Below are positions 47,375 through 56,723 of a stretch of DNA of 64,000 nucleotides, one piece after another (position 1 is the first letter of the stretch; each line of letters opens with the position of its first letter). The position numbers were made by a program, and so were the translations under genes. The stretch covers positions 62,001-126,000 of the forward strand of contig JAKFVL010000006.1 of NCBI GenBank assembly GCA_021732215.1, written 5' to 3'. The DNA is from Hyphomicrobiales bacterium (GTDB lineage Bacteria; Pseudomonadota; Alphaproteobacteria; Rhizobiales; Xanthobacteraceae). The notes under the pieces are model-generated. The model worked only from the letters and a program-made list of their open reading frames with translations. It was not told the DNA's origin and made no database searches.

Positions 47375-48427
47375 TCATTCCGCCGCTTGCAGTTTCGGCG
47401 CGGCCTTCTTCGGAGCGATCCAGAACATCGCCGGACGCTCGAACAGGAAATTGAGCCTGGCGGCGCGCGCCGCCCACCAGACCGCAACCGCGCCGGCCAC
47501 ACCCATCATCGTCACTGTCAGCGACATGCTGCCAATATCCGGCATGATGCCGGTTTTGAGCAGCGCCACCCGCGTGATCGCCATCGGCAGGAAGAAGGCG
47601 AGGTAGACGACGATGGAATGCTCGCCGAGATAGCGCAGCACGCCGTGCCAGTTCACCAGCGTCAGCAGCGTGGCTGCGGCGATGATCGCCATCGCGCCGG
47701 CAAAGCCGAGCGCCAGCGAGAACACCGGCCAGTCGCCGAAGCCGGTGAAAACCAGCATCGCGTTGACAAAAGCCCAAACGCACAGACCGGCCATTGCGAT
47801 CAACGGATGCGCGCGGACGCGATCGGCCAGCGTAAAAATTTGCTCGGCAAAAATGTAGCCGGAATAGAAATAGACGAACCGCGCGGCGAACTCGTCGATC
47901 ACCGTCCATCCCGTCGACATGTGCGTCATTTCGAGCGCGGCGGCGGCGGACCACACGACCACCGGCGACATCGTCCGCGTCAGCTTGGTGACGACGAAGA
48001 ACACCGGCAGCAGATAGATGAACCACAGCGTGCCGAACGGCTCGATGAAGGATTGCAGGAACAGCACGCCGACCCTGGCCCAGCCCATGTCGGCGGCGAA
48101 ACCGGGCGCCTTGAAGGCGAACTGGATCACCATCCAGAGGACGTAGAAGTACGCAAAGTGCACGACCTTGCGATCGAGATAGGTGCGCCAGTCGCGATCG
48201 ATCACACGCGCGAGGAACAGGCCCGAGATCAGGAAGAAATCCGGCATGCGAAACGGTTTGGCGAATTCGACGACCGGATGCATCCAGCCGTGCTGACCGG
48301 CGGCGGCCTCGACGCCCAGTACCGAATGCATCATCACCACCATGACGATGCAGATGCCCTTGGCGGTATCGACCCAGTCCACGCGCTCGGCTGGCGGGGC
48401 CATGGCAAATGTGTCGTTTGAGATCAT
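47375..48427 (-). CDS. Acyltransferase family 3 membrane protein
   Basis: 350 aa from the ATG at 48427 (MISNDTFAMAPPAERVDWVD); the frame extends further but not convincingly. Roughly ten membrane helices. The family marks are a conserved Asp-Thr-Lys-Gly start (WVDTAKGICIVMVVMMHS, with the catalytic-type His) and the FRMPDFFLISGLFLARV block. These enzymes transfer acyl groups to glycans such as exopolysaccharide or cell-wall sugars. Target unknown. Confidence 0.85.
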   Translation of the reverse strand: MISNDTFAMAPPAERVDWVDTAKGICIVMVVMMHSVLGVEAAAGQHGWMHPVVEFAKPFRMPDFFLISGLFLARVIDRDWRTYLDRKVVHFAYFYVLWMVIQFAFKAPGFAADMGWARVGVLFLQSFIEPFGTLWFIYLLPVFFVVTKLTRTMSPVVVWSAAAALEMTHMSTGWTVIDEFAARFVYFYSGYIFAEQIFTLADRVRAHPLIAMAGLCVWAFVNAMLVFTGFGDWPVFSLALGFAGAMAIIAAATLLTLVNWHGVLRYLGEHSIVVYLAFFLPMAITRVALLKTGIMPDIGSMSLTVTMMGVAGAVAVWWAARAARLNFLFERPAMFWIAPKKAAPKLQAAE

Positions 48428-48626
48428 GTTGTACCGATCCGGGGCAGGTCTGTCGCAGCATCCGACAGAGGGGTTTCTTTCGGGTTTACTTACGCAAACA
48501 CCGTGCCTGATCCCGGCATTGTGATAAGCCTGCAAAATCGCGGGTTCCGGGCGGTTTTCATTGTCGTCAAAAGCAGATAAAACGCGCCGCGGCTGCGCCC
48601 GTTAACCAGAGAAATCAGAGACTTCG

Positions 48627-49940
48627 ATGCGTATCGCGATGATCGGCACCGGCTATGTGGGTCTGGTGTCCGGGGCCTGTTTCGCCGACTTCGGCCACCA
48701 CGTCACCTGCGTCGACATGGATGCCGGCAAGATCGCGGCGCTCAAGCGCGGCGAGATTCCCATCTTCGAGCCGGGACTTGATGCGCTGGTCAAGACCAAC
48801 GCGGACGCCAAGCGGCTGGATTTCACCACTGACCTCAAGGGTCCGGTTGGAGAAGCTGACGCGGTGTTTATCGCGGTCGGCACGCCGTCGCGGCGCGGCG
48901 ACGGTCATGCGGACCTGAGCTATGTACACGCGGCTGCGCGCGAGATCGCCATCGCGTTGAAGGGTTTCACCGTCGTCATCACCAAATCCACCGTGCCCGT
49001 CGGCACCGGCGACGAGGTCGAGCGCATCATCCGCGAGACCAATCCGAAAGCCGATGTGGTGGTGGCGTCGAATCCGGAATTTTTGCGCGAAGGTGCGGCG
49101 ATTCGCGACTTCAAGCATCCCGACCGCATCGTGATCGGCACCGACGACGAACGCGCGCGCAAGGTGACGACGGAGATCTATCGTCCGCTGTACCTCAATC
49201 AGGCGCCGCTGATGTTCACCGACCGACGCACGGCGGAATTGATCAAGTACGCGGCCAACGCTTTTCTTGCGACCAAGATCACCTTCATCAACGAGATCGC
49301 CGATCTCGCCGAGAAAGCCGGCGCGGACGTGCAGGAAGTCGCGCGCGGCATCGGGCTCGACAATCGCATCGGCGGAAAATTCCTGCACGCCGGTCCCGGC
49401 TTCGGCGGCTCGTGCTTTCCAAAGGATACCCGCGCGCTGGTGAAGACCGCGCAGGATCACGACGTGCCGCTGCGTATCGTCGAGGCGGTCTTGATGGTCA
49501 ACGATAATCGCAAGCGTGCGATGGCGCGAAAAGTCTCGGCGGCGCTGGGCGGCCATCTGCGCGGCAAGACCATCGGCGTGCTCGGGCTGACCTTCAAACC
49601 GAACACCGACGACATGCGCGAGGCTCCGTCCATCCCGCTCATCATCGCGCTGCGCGATCAGGGTGCGGTGGTGCGCGCCTACGATCCGGTCGGCATGGAG
49701 CAGGCCAAGCTCGAATTGCCAGAGATCGATTATGCCGCCGATCCTTATTCATGCGCCAAGGACGCGGACGCGCTCGTCATCGTCACCGAGTGGGAGCAAT
49801 TCCGCGCGCTCGATCTGGACCGGATCAAGAGCGAAATGCGCCAGCCGGTGATCGTCGATCTGCGCAACGTCTACCGGCCGGAGGAAATGGCCGAACTTGG
49901 TTTCGTCTATGAGAGCGTCGGGCGGCCGAGCAATAAATGA
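48627..49940 (+). CDS. ugd: UDP-glucose 6-dehydrogenase
   Basis: 437 aa. NAD-binding GTGYVGLVSGACFADFGH at the N-terminus, SNPEFLREGAAIRDF in the middle, and the catalytic Cys in GFGGSCFPKDT (residue about 261). The C-terminal domain has LGLTFKPNTDDMREAPS. It makes UDP-glucuronate for exopolysaccharide, lipopolysaccharide or capsule. It is divergent from the acyltransferase gene, which could share that pathway. Confidence 0.97.
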   Translation: MRIAMIGTGYVGLVSGACFADFGHHVTCVDMDAGKIAALKRGEIPIFEPGLDALVKTNADAKRLDFTTDLKGPVGEADAVFIAVGTPSRRGDGHADLSYVHAAAREIAIALKGFTVVITKSTVPVGTGDEVERIIRETNPKADVVVASNPEFLREGAAIRDFKHPDRIVIGTDDERARKVTTEIYRPLYLNQAPLMFTDRRTAELIKYAANAFLATKITFINEIADLAEKAGADVQEVARGIGLDNRIGGKFLHAGPGFGGSCFPKDTRALVKTAQDHDVPLRIVEAVLMVNDNRKRAMARKVSAALGGHLRGKTIGVLGLTFKPNTDDMREAPSIPLIIALRDQGAVVRAYDPVGMEQAKLELPEIDYAADPYSCAKDADALVIVTEWEQFRALDLDRIKSEMRQPVIVDLRNVYRPEEMAELGFVYESVGRPSNK

Positions 49941-49944
49941 TGAC

Positions 49945-50022
49945 GTCATTGCGAGCGCAGCGAAGCAATCCATTCTTGATTATCAGGCTGGATTGCTTCG
50001 TCGCTGTGCTCCTCGCAATGAC
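49945..50022. repeat. Palindromic repeat family C, copy 2
   Basis: GTCATTGCGAG...GAAGCAATCCA...TGGATTGCTTC...CTCGCAATGAC, between ugd and hrpB. The whole element fills most of the intergenic gap of about 100 bp. Confidence 0.85.
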
Positions 50023-50045
50023 GGATTGAGCAACGGTTCGCGAAC

Positions 50046-52586
50046 TTGCCCCGCAGCTTCGACACACCTCTCCCGATCGACGACGTGCTCGGCGCGTTGG
50101 CGCAGGCATTGGGCAAAAACAATACCGCCGTCCTCGTCGCGCCGCCCGGCGCGGGTAAGACCACGCGGGTGCCGTTGGCGCTGCTCGATGAGCCATGGAT
50201 CAAGAACGGCAAGATCATTGTGCTGGAGCCGCGCCGGATCGCCGCGCGCGCCGCCGCCGAACGCATGGCTCAAACCATCGGCGAGCGCGTCGGCGAAACC
50301 GTCGGCTATCGTGTTCGCTTCGGCTCGAAGGTGTCGAAAGCCACGCGCATCGAGGTCGTGACCGAGGGAATTTTCTCGCGGCAGATCGTCGACGATCCCG
50401 AATTGCGCGGCATCTCCGCCGTGCTGTTCGATGAATTCCACGAGCGCTCGCTTGATGCCGACCTCGGCCTTGCCCTCGCGCGAGACGCGCAGACCGGTCT
50501 GCGCGAGGATCTGCGCATTCTGGTGATGTCGGCGACGCTGGACGGCGCGCGGGTGGCGAAGCTGCTCGGCGATGCGCCGGTGATCGAGAGCCAAGGCCGC
50601 GCGTTTCCGGTCGAAACCCGTTATGTCGGCCGCAAGCCGGACGCGCCGATCGACCGGCAGATGGCGGATGCGATCGCAACCGCGTTGCGTGCGGAAGGCG
50701 GCTCGGTGCTGGCGTTTCTGCCGGGCGCTGGAGAAATCCGCCGCACCGAGACCATGCTGCGCGATCGGGTGCACGATGCATCGACCGAGATCGTGCCGCT
50801 GTTCGGCGCGCTCGATGCCGCCGTCCAGGACCGCGCGATTGCTCCCGCGCCGAAGGGCAAGCGCAAGGTGGTGCTGGCGACATCGATCGCCGAGACCTCG
50901 CTGACCATCGATGGGGTGCGCATCGTGGTCGATTGCGGATTGTCGCGGGTGCCGCGCTACGAGCCGGACATCGGTTTGACGCGGCTGGAGACCGTGCGCG
51001 TGTCGCGCGCCGCCGCCGATCAGCGCCGTGGCCGCGCCGGCCGCACCGAGCCCGGTGTTTGCTATCGTTTGTGGGATGAGCCGCAGACCGCCTCGCTTGA
51101 GGCTTACACGCAGCCGGAAATCCTCTCGTCCGATCTGTCGTCGCTGGTGCTCGATCTGGCGCAATGGGGCGTCAGTGATCCGGCGTCGCTGGCGTTTCTC
51201 GACGCGCCGCCCGCGCCGGCGCTGAATGAGGCCCGCGAGTTGCTGGGTGAACTGGGCGCGCTCGATACGGACGGCCGCATCACGGACGAAGGCAGGGCGC
51301 TTCGTGCGCTGGCGCTGCCGCCGCGGCTCGCACGCATGATCGTCGATGCGCATCGTCTCGGTTCGGGCGAGGAGGCGGCGATGATCGCAGCGGTGCTGAC
51401 CGAGCGCGGGCTCGGCGGCGACAGCGCCGATCTCGATGCAAGGCTCGATCAATTCCGCCGCGATCGCTCGCAACGTGCCAGCGCCGCAAGGCAACAGGCG
51501 CAGCGATGGGCAGCGCAGGTTGAACGCAGCCCCTCATCCGCCTCGCTGGACGCTCGGCACCCTCTCCCCGCAGGGCGAGGAGAGGGTCGTGAGGCGCTAA
51601 GCGCCGAGCGGGGTGAGGGGCAGCTCTCCACCGGCGCGATGCTCGCCCTGGCATTTCCGGATCGCGTTGCGCGCAATCGCGGCAGTGGCAGTTTCGTGCT
51701 GGCGAACGGACGCGGCGCGGCCGTCGATCAAACGTCGGCGCTGGCGAAAGCGCCGTTCATTGCCGTAGGTGAACTCACAGGCATCGCGGCGCAGGGCCGC
51801 ATCCTGCTCGCAGCCCCGATCACGCTCGCCGAGATCGAAACGCAGTTCGCCGACCAAATCGAAGCCGAGACCGACATCGTGTTCGACCGAAGTGCGATGG
51901 CTTTGCGCGGGCGCAAGCGTCGCAGGCTTGGCGCTGTGACGCTCAACGAATCGACGATGGCGATCAAGCCGGATGGGGAGACCGCACGCATTCTGGCGGA
52001 CGGCTTGATCGCAGCGGGGCTCGATCGCCTGCCGTGGTCGAAAGCGCTGACCCAATGGCGCGACCGCGTGATGTTCGTGCGCGGGACTGACTCCTCGTGG
52101 CCCGACCTGTCCGACGCGGCGCTTGCCGAACAGAGAGAGCATTGGCTGGTGCCCGCGCTCGCCGACAAGACGTCGCTGGCGAACTTTTCGGCGTCCGATT
52201 TCTCGGATGCGATGATGGCGCTGCTGCCCTGGGATTTACGCGCGCGGCTCGATCGCGAAGCACCCACGCATTTCGAGGCGCCGACCGGCTCGATGGTGCC
52301 GATCGACTACGAGGCCGAAGGAGGTCCGAAGATCGCGATCCGCCTGCAGGAGCTATTCGGGCTCAATGCGCATCCGTCGATCGCAAACGGCCGTCTGCCG
52401 CTGGTGGTGGAGCTGCTGTCGCCGGGACATCGCCCGGTACAGGTAACGCGCGACCTGCCGGGCTTCTGGCGTGGCAGTTACGCCGCGGTGCGTTCGGATT
52501 TGCGCGGGCGGTATCCGCGCCATCCTTGGCCGGACGATCCAGCCAACGCGATGCCTACGCGCCGCGCCAAGCCAAGGGGGACGTGA
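50046..52586 (+). CDS. hrpB: ATP-dependent helicase HrpB
   Basis: 846 aa from a TTG at 50046, the only start compatible with the family N-terminus PRSFDTPLPIDDVLGALAQ. Helicase motifs are Walker A APPGAGKTTRVPLAL, DEFH box LFDEFHERSLDADL, motif III VMSATLDG and motif VI QRRGRAGRTEPGVCY. A HrpB-specific C-terminal domain follows. Residues about 495-526 come from an in-frame palindromic repeat. It is a DEAH-box helicase whose biological substrate is not established. Confidence 0.95.
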   Translation: MPRSFDTPLPIDDVLGALAQALGKNNTAVLVAPPGAGKTTRVPLALLDEPWIKNGKIIVLEPRRIAARAAAERMAQTIGERVGETVGYRVRFGSKVSKATRIEVVTEGIFSRQIVDDPELRGISAVLFDEFHERSLDADLGLALARDAQTGLREDLRILVMSATLDGARVAKLLGDAPVIESQGRAFPVETRYVGRKPDAPIDRQMADAIATALRAEGGSVLAFLPGAGEIRRTETMLRDRVHDASTEIVPLFGALDAAVQDRAIAPAPKGKRKVVLATSIAETSLTIDGVRIVVDCGLSRVPRYEPDIGLTRLETVRVSRAAADQRRGRAGRTEPGVCYRLWDEPQTASLEAYTQPEILSSDLSSLVLDLAQWGVSDPASLAFLDAPPAPALNEARELLGELGALDTDGRITDEGRALRALALPPRLARMIVDAHRLGSGEEAAMIAAVLTERGLGGDSADLDARLDQFRRDRSQRASAARQQAQRWAAQVERSPSSASLDARHPLPAGRGEGREALSAERGEGQLSTGAMLALAFPDRVARNRGSGSFVLANGRGAAVDQTSALAKAPFIAVGELTGIAAQGRILLAAPITLAEIETQFADQIEAETDIVFDRSAMALRGRKRRRLGAVTLNESTMAIKPDGETARILADGLIAAGLDRLPWSKALTQWRDRVMFVRGTDSSWPDLSDAALAEQREHWLVPALADKTSLANFSASDFSDAMMALLPWDLRARLDREAPTHFEAPTGSMVPIDYEAEGGPKIAIRLQELFGLNAHPSIANGRLPLVVELLSPGHRPVQVTRDLPGFWRGSYAAVRSDLRGRYPRHPWPDDPANAMPTRRAKPRGT
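51529..51621. repeat. Repeat family D inserted in frame in hrpB
   Basis: A 93-bp element with inverted ends GCCCCTCA/TGAGGGGC, and inner stems CCTCTCCCCGC...GAGGAGAGGG and GGCGCTTAGCGCC-like. 93 bp is 31 codons, so the frame is kept. It encodes a Pro/Arg/Gly/Ser-rich segment (residues like PLPAGRGEGREALS). Confidence 0.82.
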
Positions 52587-52590
52587 GGCT

Positions 52591-52694
52591 CCCTCTCCCC
52601 GTTTACGGGGAGAGGGCTGGGGTGAGGGGCGGTTGCTTAACCCCTCACCCGGCTCGCTTCACTCGCCGACCTCTCCCCGCGAGCGGGGAGAGGT
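52591..52694. repeat. Repeat family D, copy 3
   Basis: CCCTCTCCCCGTTTACGGGG hairpin, then GGGGTGAGGGGCGG / CCCCTCACCCGG, then CCTCTCCCCGCGAGCGGGG. It starts 4 bp after the hrpB stop codon, so it may form the 3' end of the hrpB transcript. The remaining spacer up to 52858 shows nothing clear. Confidence 0.8.
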
Positions 52695-52858
52695 GAAGAC
52701 AGATTCTGTGGCCGGATTAACGCTTCTCTCACGCTTTTCGCCAAAATAGATCCGTCCGTCGTGAGCAGTTTGCGCAGGCTTCAGCCTGGCGTGATGAAAT
52801 TGCGGCGGTCCACGCGCGTAGCCCGCATACGCGCCAAGGCAGTAGCAGGCGTTGTGTC

Positions 52859-53386
52859 ATGCGTAACCTGATGTTCTTTGCGGCCGTGATGGTCGGCCTC
52901 GGCGTCTATATGGCGCACTCCGCCAACCGCATCGATGCGGCGAAGGCGCAGCCGTCCCAGATGAAGATGGCTGCCGTCCAGCAGCCGCAGCCGAAAATGG
53001 TGGTGTCGCCGAACACGCGCAGCGTCAGCCTCGCGCGCGACGGCCGTGGGCATTTCCAGGCCGACGCACGGGTCGAAGGCCGCAACATTTCCTTCATGGT
53101 GGATACCGGCGCGTCTGTCGTCGCGCTGAATGAGACCGCGGCAGCGCGGATCGGCGTGCGGCCCTCGCGCAGCGATTTCAATTCGACGGTCTCGACGGCG
53201 AATGGTTCGGTAAAGGCCGCGCGCGCCCGCCTTGCCAGTGTCGATATCGGCGGCGTTGTGGTGCGCGATGTCGATGCGCTGGTGCTGCCGGATACGGCGC
53301 TGTCCGAGAATTTGCTCGGCATGGCCTATCTGTCGCGCCTCAAGCGTTTCGAGTACGCCAACGGCCGGCTGGTGCTGGAACAGTAA
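52859..53386 (+). CDS. Clan AA aspartic protease (TIGR02281 type)
   Basis: 175 aa. A membrane anchor or signal (MRNLMFFAAVMVGLGVYMA) is followed by a Gln/Pro-rich linker and a single retropepsin-like domain with FMVDTGASVVALNETAA (catalytic Asp) and ENLLGMAYLSRLKRFEYANGRLVL near the end. Such small proteases work as dimers, probably facing the periplasm. The substrate is unknown. Confidence 0.85.
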   Translation: MRNLMFFAAVMVGLGVYMAHSANRIDAAKAQPSQMKMAAVQQPQPKMVVSPNTRSVSLARDGRGHFQADARVEGRNISFMVDTGASVVALNETAAARIGVRPSRSDFNSTVSTANGSVKAARARLASVDIGGVVVRDVDALVLPDTALSENLLGMAYLSRLKRFEYANGRLVLEQ

Positions 53387-53460
53387 TCACTTCACATTTC
53401 TCATGCCGTACTCGCGCGAGCGAGGACCATGCGCCGTGTCCTATCGATAATTCATCGAGT

Positions 53461-53489
53461 ATGGGTCCCTGCTTTCGCGGGGACGACGT
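53461..53489. repeat. Short repeat (GGGTCCCTGCTTTCGCGGGGACGAC type)
   Basis: GTCCCTGCTTTCGCGGGGACGAC with inner stem GTCCC/GGGAC. Repeats of this kind are widespread in Bradyrhizobiaceae and create spurious ORFs with a Ser-Pro-Arg-Lys-Gln-Gly-Pro signature. The rest of the 228-bp gap to the phosphomannomutase gene shows nothing clear. Confidence 0.55.
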
Positions 53490-53614
53490 CCATGGCGGCT
53501 TCATCCGCCTGCTACCAAACCGCCGCAATTTCACAGCACAGCCTGCATTCCCGCCTTCCCATGCGCCTTGGCGTTCGCTAAGGCTGCGCCATTGTTTCCC
53601 CAGAGGATTCCCGA

Positions 53615-55114
53615 ATGTTCCCGACGCCGAAGCCGGTTCTGACGCCGAACACCTATGCCTATGAGTCCGAGCCGATGGTGAAGGCGACCGGCTTTCGCGA
53701 ATACGACGCGCGCTGGCTGTTCGGCAAGGAAATCAACCTGATGGGGATTCAGGCGCTGGGCATGGGGCTCGGCACCATGATCGGCGAGATGGGCGTCAAG
53801 CGCGAGATCGTCACCGGCCACGATTTCCGTGGCTATTCGGCCTCGATCAAATACGCATTGATTTCCGGCCTGCTCGCATCCGGCTGCAAGGTGCATGACA
53901 TCGGGCTTTGCATGACGCCGATGGCCTATTTCGCGCAGTTCGATCTCGACGTGCCGTGCGTGGCGATGGTCACCGCATCTCACAACGACAACGGCTGGAC
54001 CGGTGTGAAGATGGGCGCCAATCGTCCGCTGACATTCGGCCCCGACGAGATGACGCGGCTGAAGGAGATCGTGCTCGGCGCGAAGTTCGATCTCAAGGGC
54101 GGCGGTTCATATGCCTTCGTCAACGATTTTCCGGCGCGCTACATCGCCGATCTGACGAAACGTCCGAAGCTGAAGCGCAAGATCCGCGCGGTGGTCGCCT
54201 GCGGCAACGGCACCGCCGGTGCGTTCGCGCCGAAGATTCTGGAAGCGCTCGGTATCGACGTGATCCCGCTCGACACCGAACTCGATCACACTTTTCCGAA
54301 ATACAATCCGAATCCGGAAGACCTGGAGATGCTTCACGCGATCCGCGATGCGGTGCTCCACCACAAGGCCGATGTCGGTCTCGGTTTCGACGGCGACGGC
54401 GATCGTTGCGGCGTGGTCGACAACACCGGCGATGAAATCTTTGCCGACAAGGTCGGCGTCATGCTGGCGCGTGATATGTCGGCGATCCACAAGGATGCGC
54501 GCTTCGTGGTCGATGTGAAGTCGACCGGTCTGTTCGTGACCGACCCAGTGCTGCAGAAACAGGGCGCGAGCACGACCTACTGGAAGACCGGCCATTCCTA
54601 CATGAAACGTCGCACTCATGAAGTCGGCGCGCTGGCGGGCTTCGAGAAATCCGGTCATTTCTTCTTTAACGCGCCCTATGGCCGCGGCTACGACGATGGC
54701 CTGATCTCGGCGATCGCAGTGTGCGACATGCTCGACCGTGCGCCCGGAAAGACGATGGCCGACCTGAAGGACGCGCTGCCGAAGACGTGGTCGTCGCCGA
54801 CCATGTCGCCGCACTGCTCGGATGAGACCAAGTATGGAATCGTCGCGCAGGTGGTGAAGCATTTCGAGGATGCGCAGGCGAAGGGCGTGAAGGTTGCCGG
54901 TCAGCCGATCCGCGATCTGGTGACGGTCAACGGCGTGCGCGTCACATCGGAAGACGGCAGCTGGGGTCTGGTGCGCGCGTCATCGAACAAGCCGGAACTC
55001 GTGGTCGTGGTCGAAAGCCCGGTTTCCGAGCAGCGCATGCGCGACATGTTCGAGGCAATGGATTCCGTGCTGCGCACGCATCCGGACGTCGGCGAGTACA
55101 ATCAGAAGATTTGA
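53615..55114 (+). CDS. Phosphomannomutase/phosphoglucomutase
   Basis: 499 aa. The phosphoserine loop is MVTASHNDNGWTG, the Mg2+ loop GFDGDGDRCGVVD and the sugar loop GHFFFNAPYGRGYDDG. This is the alpha-D-phosphohexomutase superfamily, closest in motif set to ManB/AlgC, which interconverts mannose-6-phosphate/mannose-1-phosphate (and often glucose) for sugar nucleotides. Likely serves exopolysaccharide or lipopolysaccharide synthesis along with ugd. Confidence 0.92.
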   Translation: MFPTPKPVLTPNTYAYESEPMVKATGFREYDARWLFGKEINLMGIQALGMGLGTMIGEMGVKREIVTGHDFRGYSASIKYALISGLLASGCKVHDIGLCMTPMAYFAQFDLDVPCVAMVTASHNDNGWTGVKMGANRPLTFGPDEMTRLKEIVLGAKFDLKGGGSYAFVNDFPARYIADLTKRPKLKRKIRAVVACGNGTAGAFAPKILEALGIDVIPLDTELDHTFPKYNPNPEDLEMLHAIRDAVLHHKADVGLGFDGDGDRCGVVDNTGDEIFADKVGVMLARDMSAIHKDARFVVDVKSTGLFVTDPVLQKQGASTTYWKTGHSYMKRRTHEVGALAGFEKSGHFFFNAPYGRGYDDGLISAIAVCDMLDRAPGKTMADLKDALPKTWSSPTMSPHCSDETKYGIVAQVVKHFEDAQAKGVKVAGQPIRDLVTVNGVRVTSEDGSWGLVRASSNKPELVVVVESPVSEQRMRDMFEAMDSVLRTHPDVGEYNQKI

Positions 55115-55116
55115 TC

Positions 55117-55623
55117 TCACCCAGCCAGTGCCGGCACCGGCAGCGACGTCACCGACTTGATCTTCTCCATCGCGAAGCGCGATGTGACGTTCTTCAGCGC
55201 CACCGCGCCGATCAGCTTCTTGTAGAATACGTCGTAGCTCTGCATGTCGGCGACGACGACGCGCAGCATGTAATCGACATCGCCGGCCATGCGATAGAAT
55301 TCCATCACTTCCGGCATGGCGCTGACGGCGTCGGCGAATCTCTTCAGCCACGCTTCCGAGTGGTCGCTGCTCTCCACCGACACGAACACCGTGATCCCGA
55401 GACCGATCTTGTTCTGATCGACCAGCGCCACGCGGCGCAGGATGATGCCGTCCGCTTCAAGGCGCTGAATCCGTTTCCAGCACGGCGTCGAGGAGAGTCC
55501 GACGCGGTCGCCGATCTCGGCGACGGACAGCGAGGCGTCCTCCTGCAGCACGGTCAGGATCTTGCGGTCGATGGCGTCGAGGCGGCGGCTGCTTTCGGCG
55601 GCGGGTGCGGACGTGTCTGTCAT
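55117..55623 (-). CDS. Lrp/AsnC family transcriptional regulator
   Basis: 168 aa. N-terminal HTH: DRKILTVLQEDASLSVAEIGDRVGLSSTPCWKRIQRLEADGII. The C-terminal RAM domain (YRMAGDVDYMLRVVVADMQSYDVFY) binds small effectors such as amino acids. Target genes are unknown; the PfkB kinase gene lies next upstream of it on the same strand about 90 bp away, and it converges with the phosphomannomutase gene with a 2-bp gap. Confidence 0.93.
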   Translation of the reverse strand: MTDTSAPAAESSRRLDAIDRKILTVLQEDASLSVAEIGDRVGLSSTPCWKRIQRLEADGIILRRVALVDQNKIGLGITVFVSVESSDHSEAWLKRFADAVSAMPEVMEFYRMAGDVDYMLRVVVADMQSYDVFYKKLIGAVALKNVTSRFAMEKIKSVTSLPVPALAG

Positions 55624-55715
55624 GAAAAGAACTTTTTTCCATTTCTGGCGCTAATGGACCAGATATAGAGAAAAATCTTCTCATACAAGCGGCATTTTGG
55701 CGCTCTTGAGACCTT

Positions 55716-56669
55716 CTAGACTGGCTGCGCCGCCGGGCTGGACGCCAAAAGTGCATCGACATCAACACGTTGGGGCGAGGCGAAGGCGCCGCCGAACCGG
55801 GTGCATTTCAGCGCCGCGGTGGCCGAGGCGAACCGCAGCGCCTGTTCGAGCCGCTGGCCCTCGGCAATCCCGAGCGCAAATGCGCCATGGAAGGCGTCAC
55901 CTGCGCCCAGCGTATCGACGGTGTGGACCGGAAACGCCGGCATATGCCGAGGCTCGCCATTGTCGTCGAGCCATCTCACGCCCTTCGCGCCGGAGGTGAC
56001 AGCCAGAAATGCGGGAGTCAGCTCGGCGATCTTGCGCAGCGACGAGAGATCGTCGCTCTGATCCGCGGTGGCATGCAGGGCCTCCGCGGAAAAAATGATG
56101 TGCGAGGCGACCGAGAGCAGGCCTTCGCGCAGCGACATGGTGAGGTCCGCATCGACCACCACCGGAATGCCGCGGCGCTGCGCTTCGGCGCAGATATCGG
56201 TGATGAATTCGGCGCAGCGGTTTTCGACCATGACACCCTGGACATCCTGGAGAAGCTGATCGGGTGCAGGCAGCTTCACCGTCCAGAGTTTCGGATCGCG
56301 GTAGGTGACGATGGTGCGCTCGCCGCTCGGATCGATCATGATGCCGGAGATCGGCGTGATGACGCCGTCCACCTTGATGAAGCCGCTGGTGTCGATGCCT
56401 TCCGTGGCCATCTGCTGACGGATAATCGTGTTGGCGCTGTCCTGCGCGCCGCCGATCGGCCCCGACAGCAACACGCGCCCGCCAAGGCGGCTGATGGTGA
56501 TGCCGGAGTTCAGCGCATTGCCGCCGGCGATTTCCGTGAAGCTGCTGGCATGCTCCTTGCTGCCGCGCTTCGGCACGTCCTGCACCTGATAGATCAGGTC
56601 GCGCACCGGCATGCCGATGCAGAGAATGCGCGGTTTTCTTTGATGAGGATCGTTGAGAGCGTTCATCAT
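55716..56669 (-). CDS. PfkB-family sugar kinase
   Basis: 317 aa from the ATG at 56669 (56666 also possible; a TTG is at 56678). N-terminal ribokinase motif AGGNALNSGITISRLGG; C-terminal VDTLGAGDAFHGAFALGIAEG with the catalytic Asp. The substrate cannot be told among ribose, adenosine, KDG and others. It is upstream of the Lrp gene and separate from nudC by 54 bp. Confidence 0.88.
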   Translation of the reverse strand: MMNALNDPHQRKPRILCIGMPVRDLIYQVQDVPKRGSKEHASSFTEIAGGNALNSGITISRLGGRVLLSGPIGGAQDSANTIIRQQMATEGIDTSGFIKVDGVITPISGIMIDPSGERTIVTYRDPKLWTVKLPAPDQLLQDVQGVMVENRCAEFITDICAEAQRRGIPVVVDADLTMSLREGLLSVASHIIFSAEALHATADQSDDLSSLRKIAELTPAFLAVTSGAKGVRWLDDNGEPRHMPAFPVHTVDTLGAGDAFHGAFALGIAEGQRLEQALRFASATAALKCTRFGGAFASPQRVDVDALLASSPAAQPV

Positions 56670-56723
56670 GATCGACAACAGGTCACATCAGGCCGGGTTC
56701 CGCAATTGAACCCGATGTAATAG

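Noticed and set aside
47216-48421. 401-aa open frame opposite the acyltransferase
   Set aside because: Antisense shadow of a membrane protein, giving a His/Arg/Asp-rich reading.
49983-51494. 503-aa open frame opposite hrpB
   Set aside because: Antisense shadow; no start signals and no domain.
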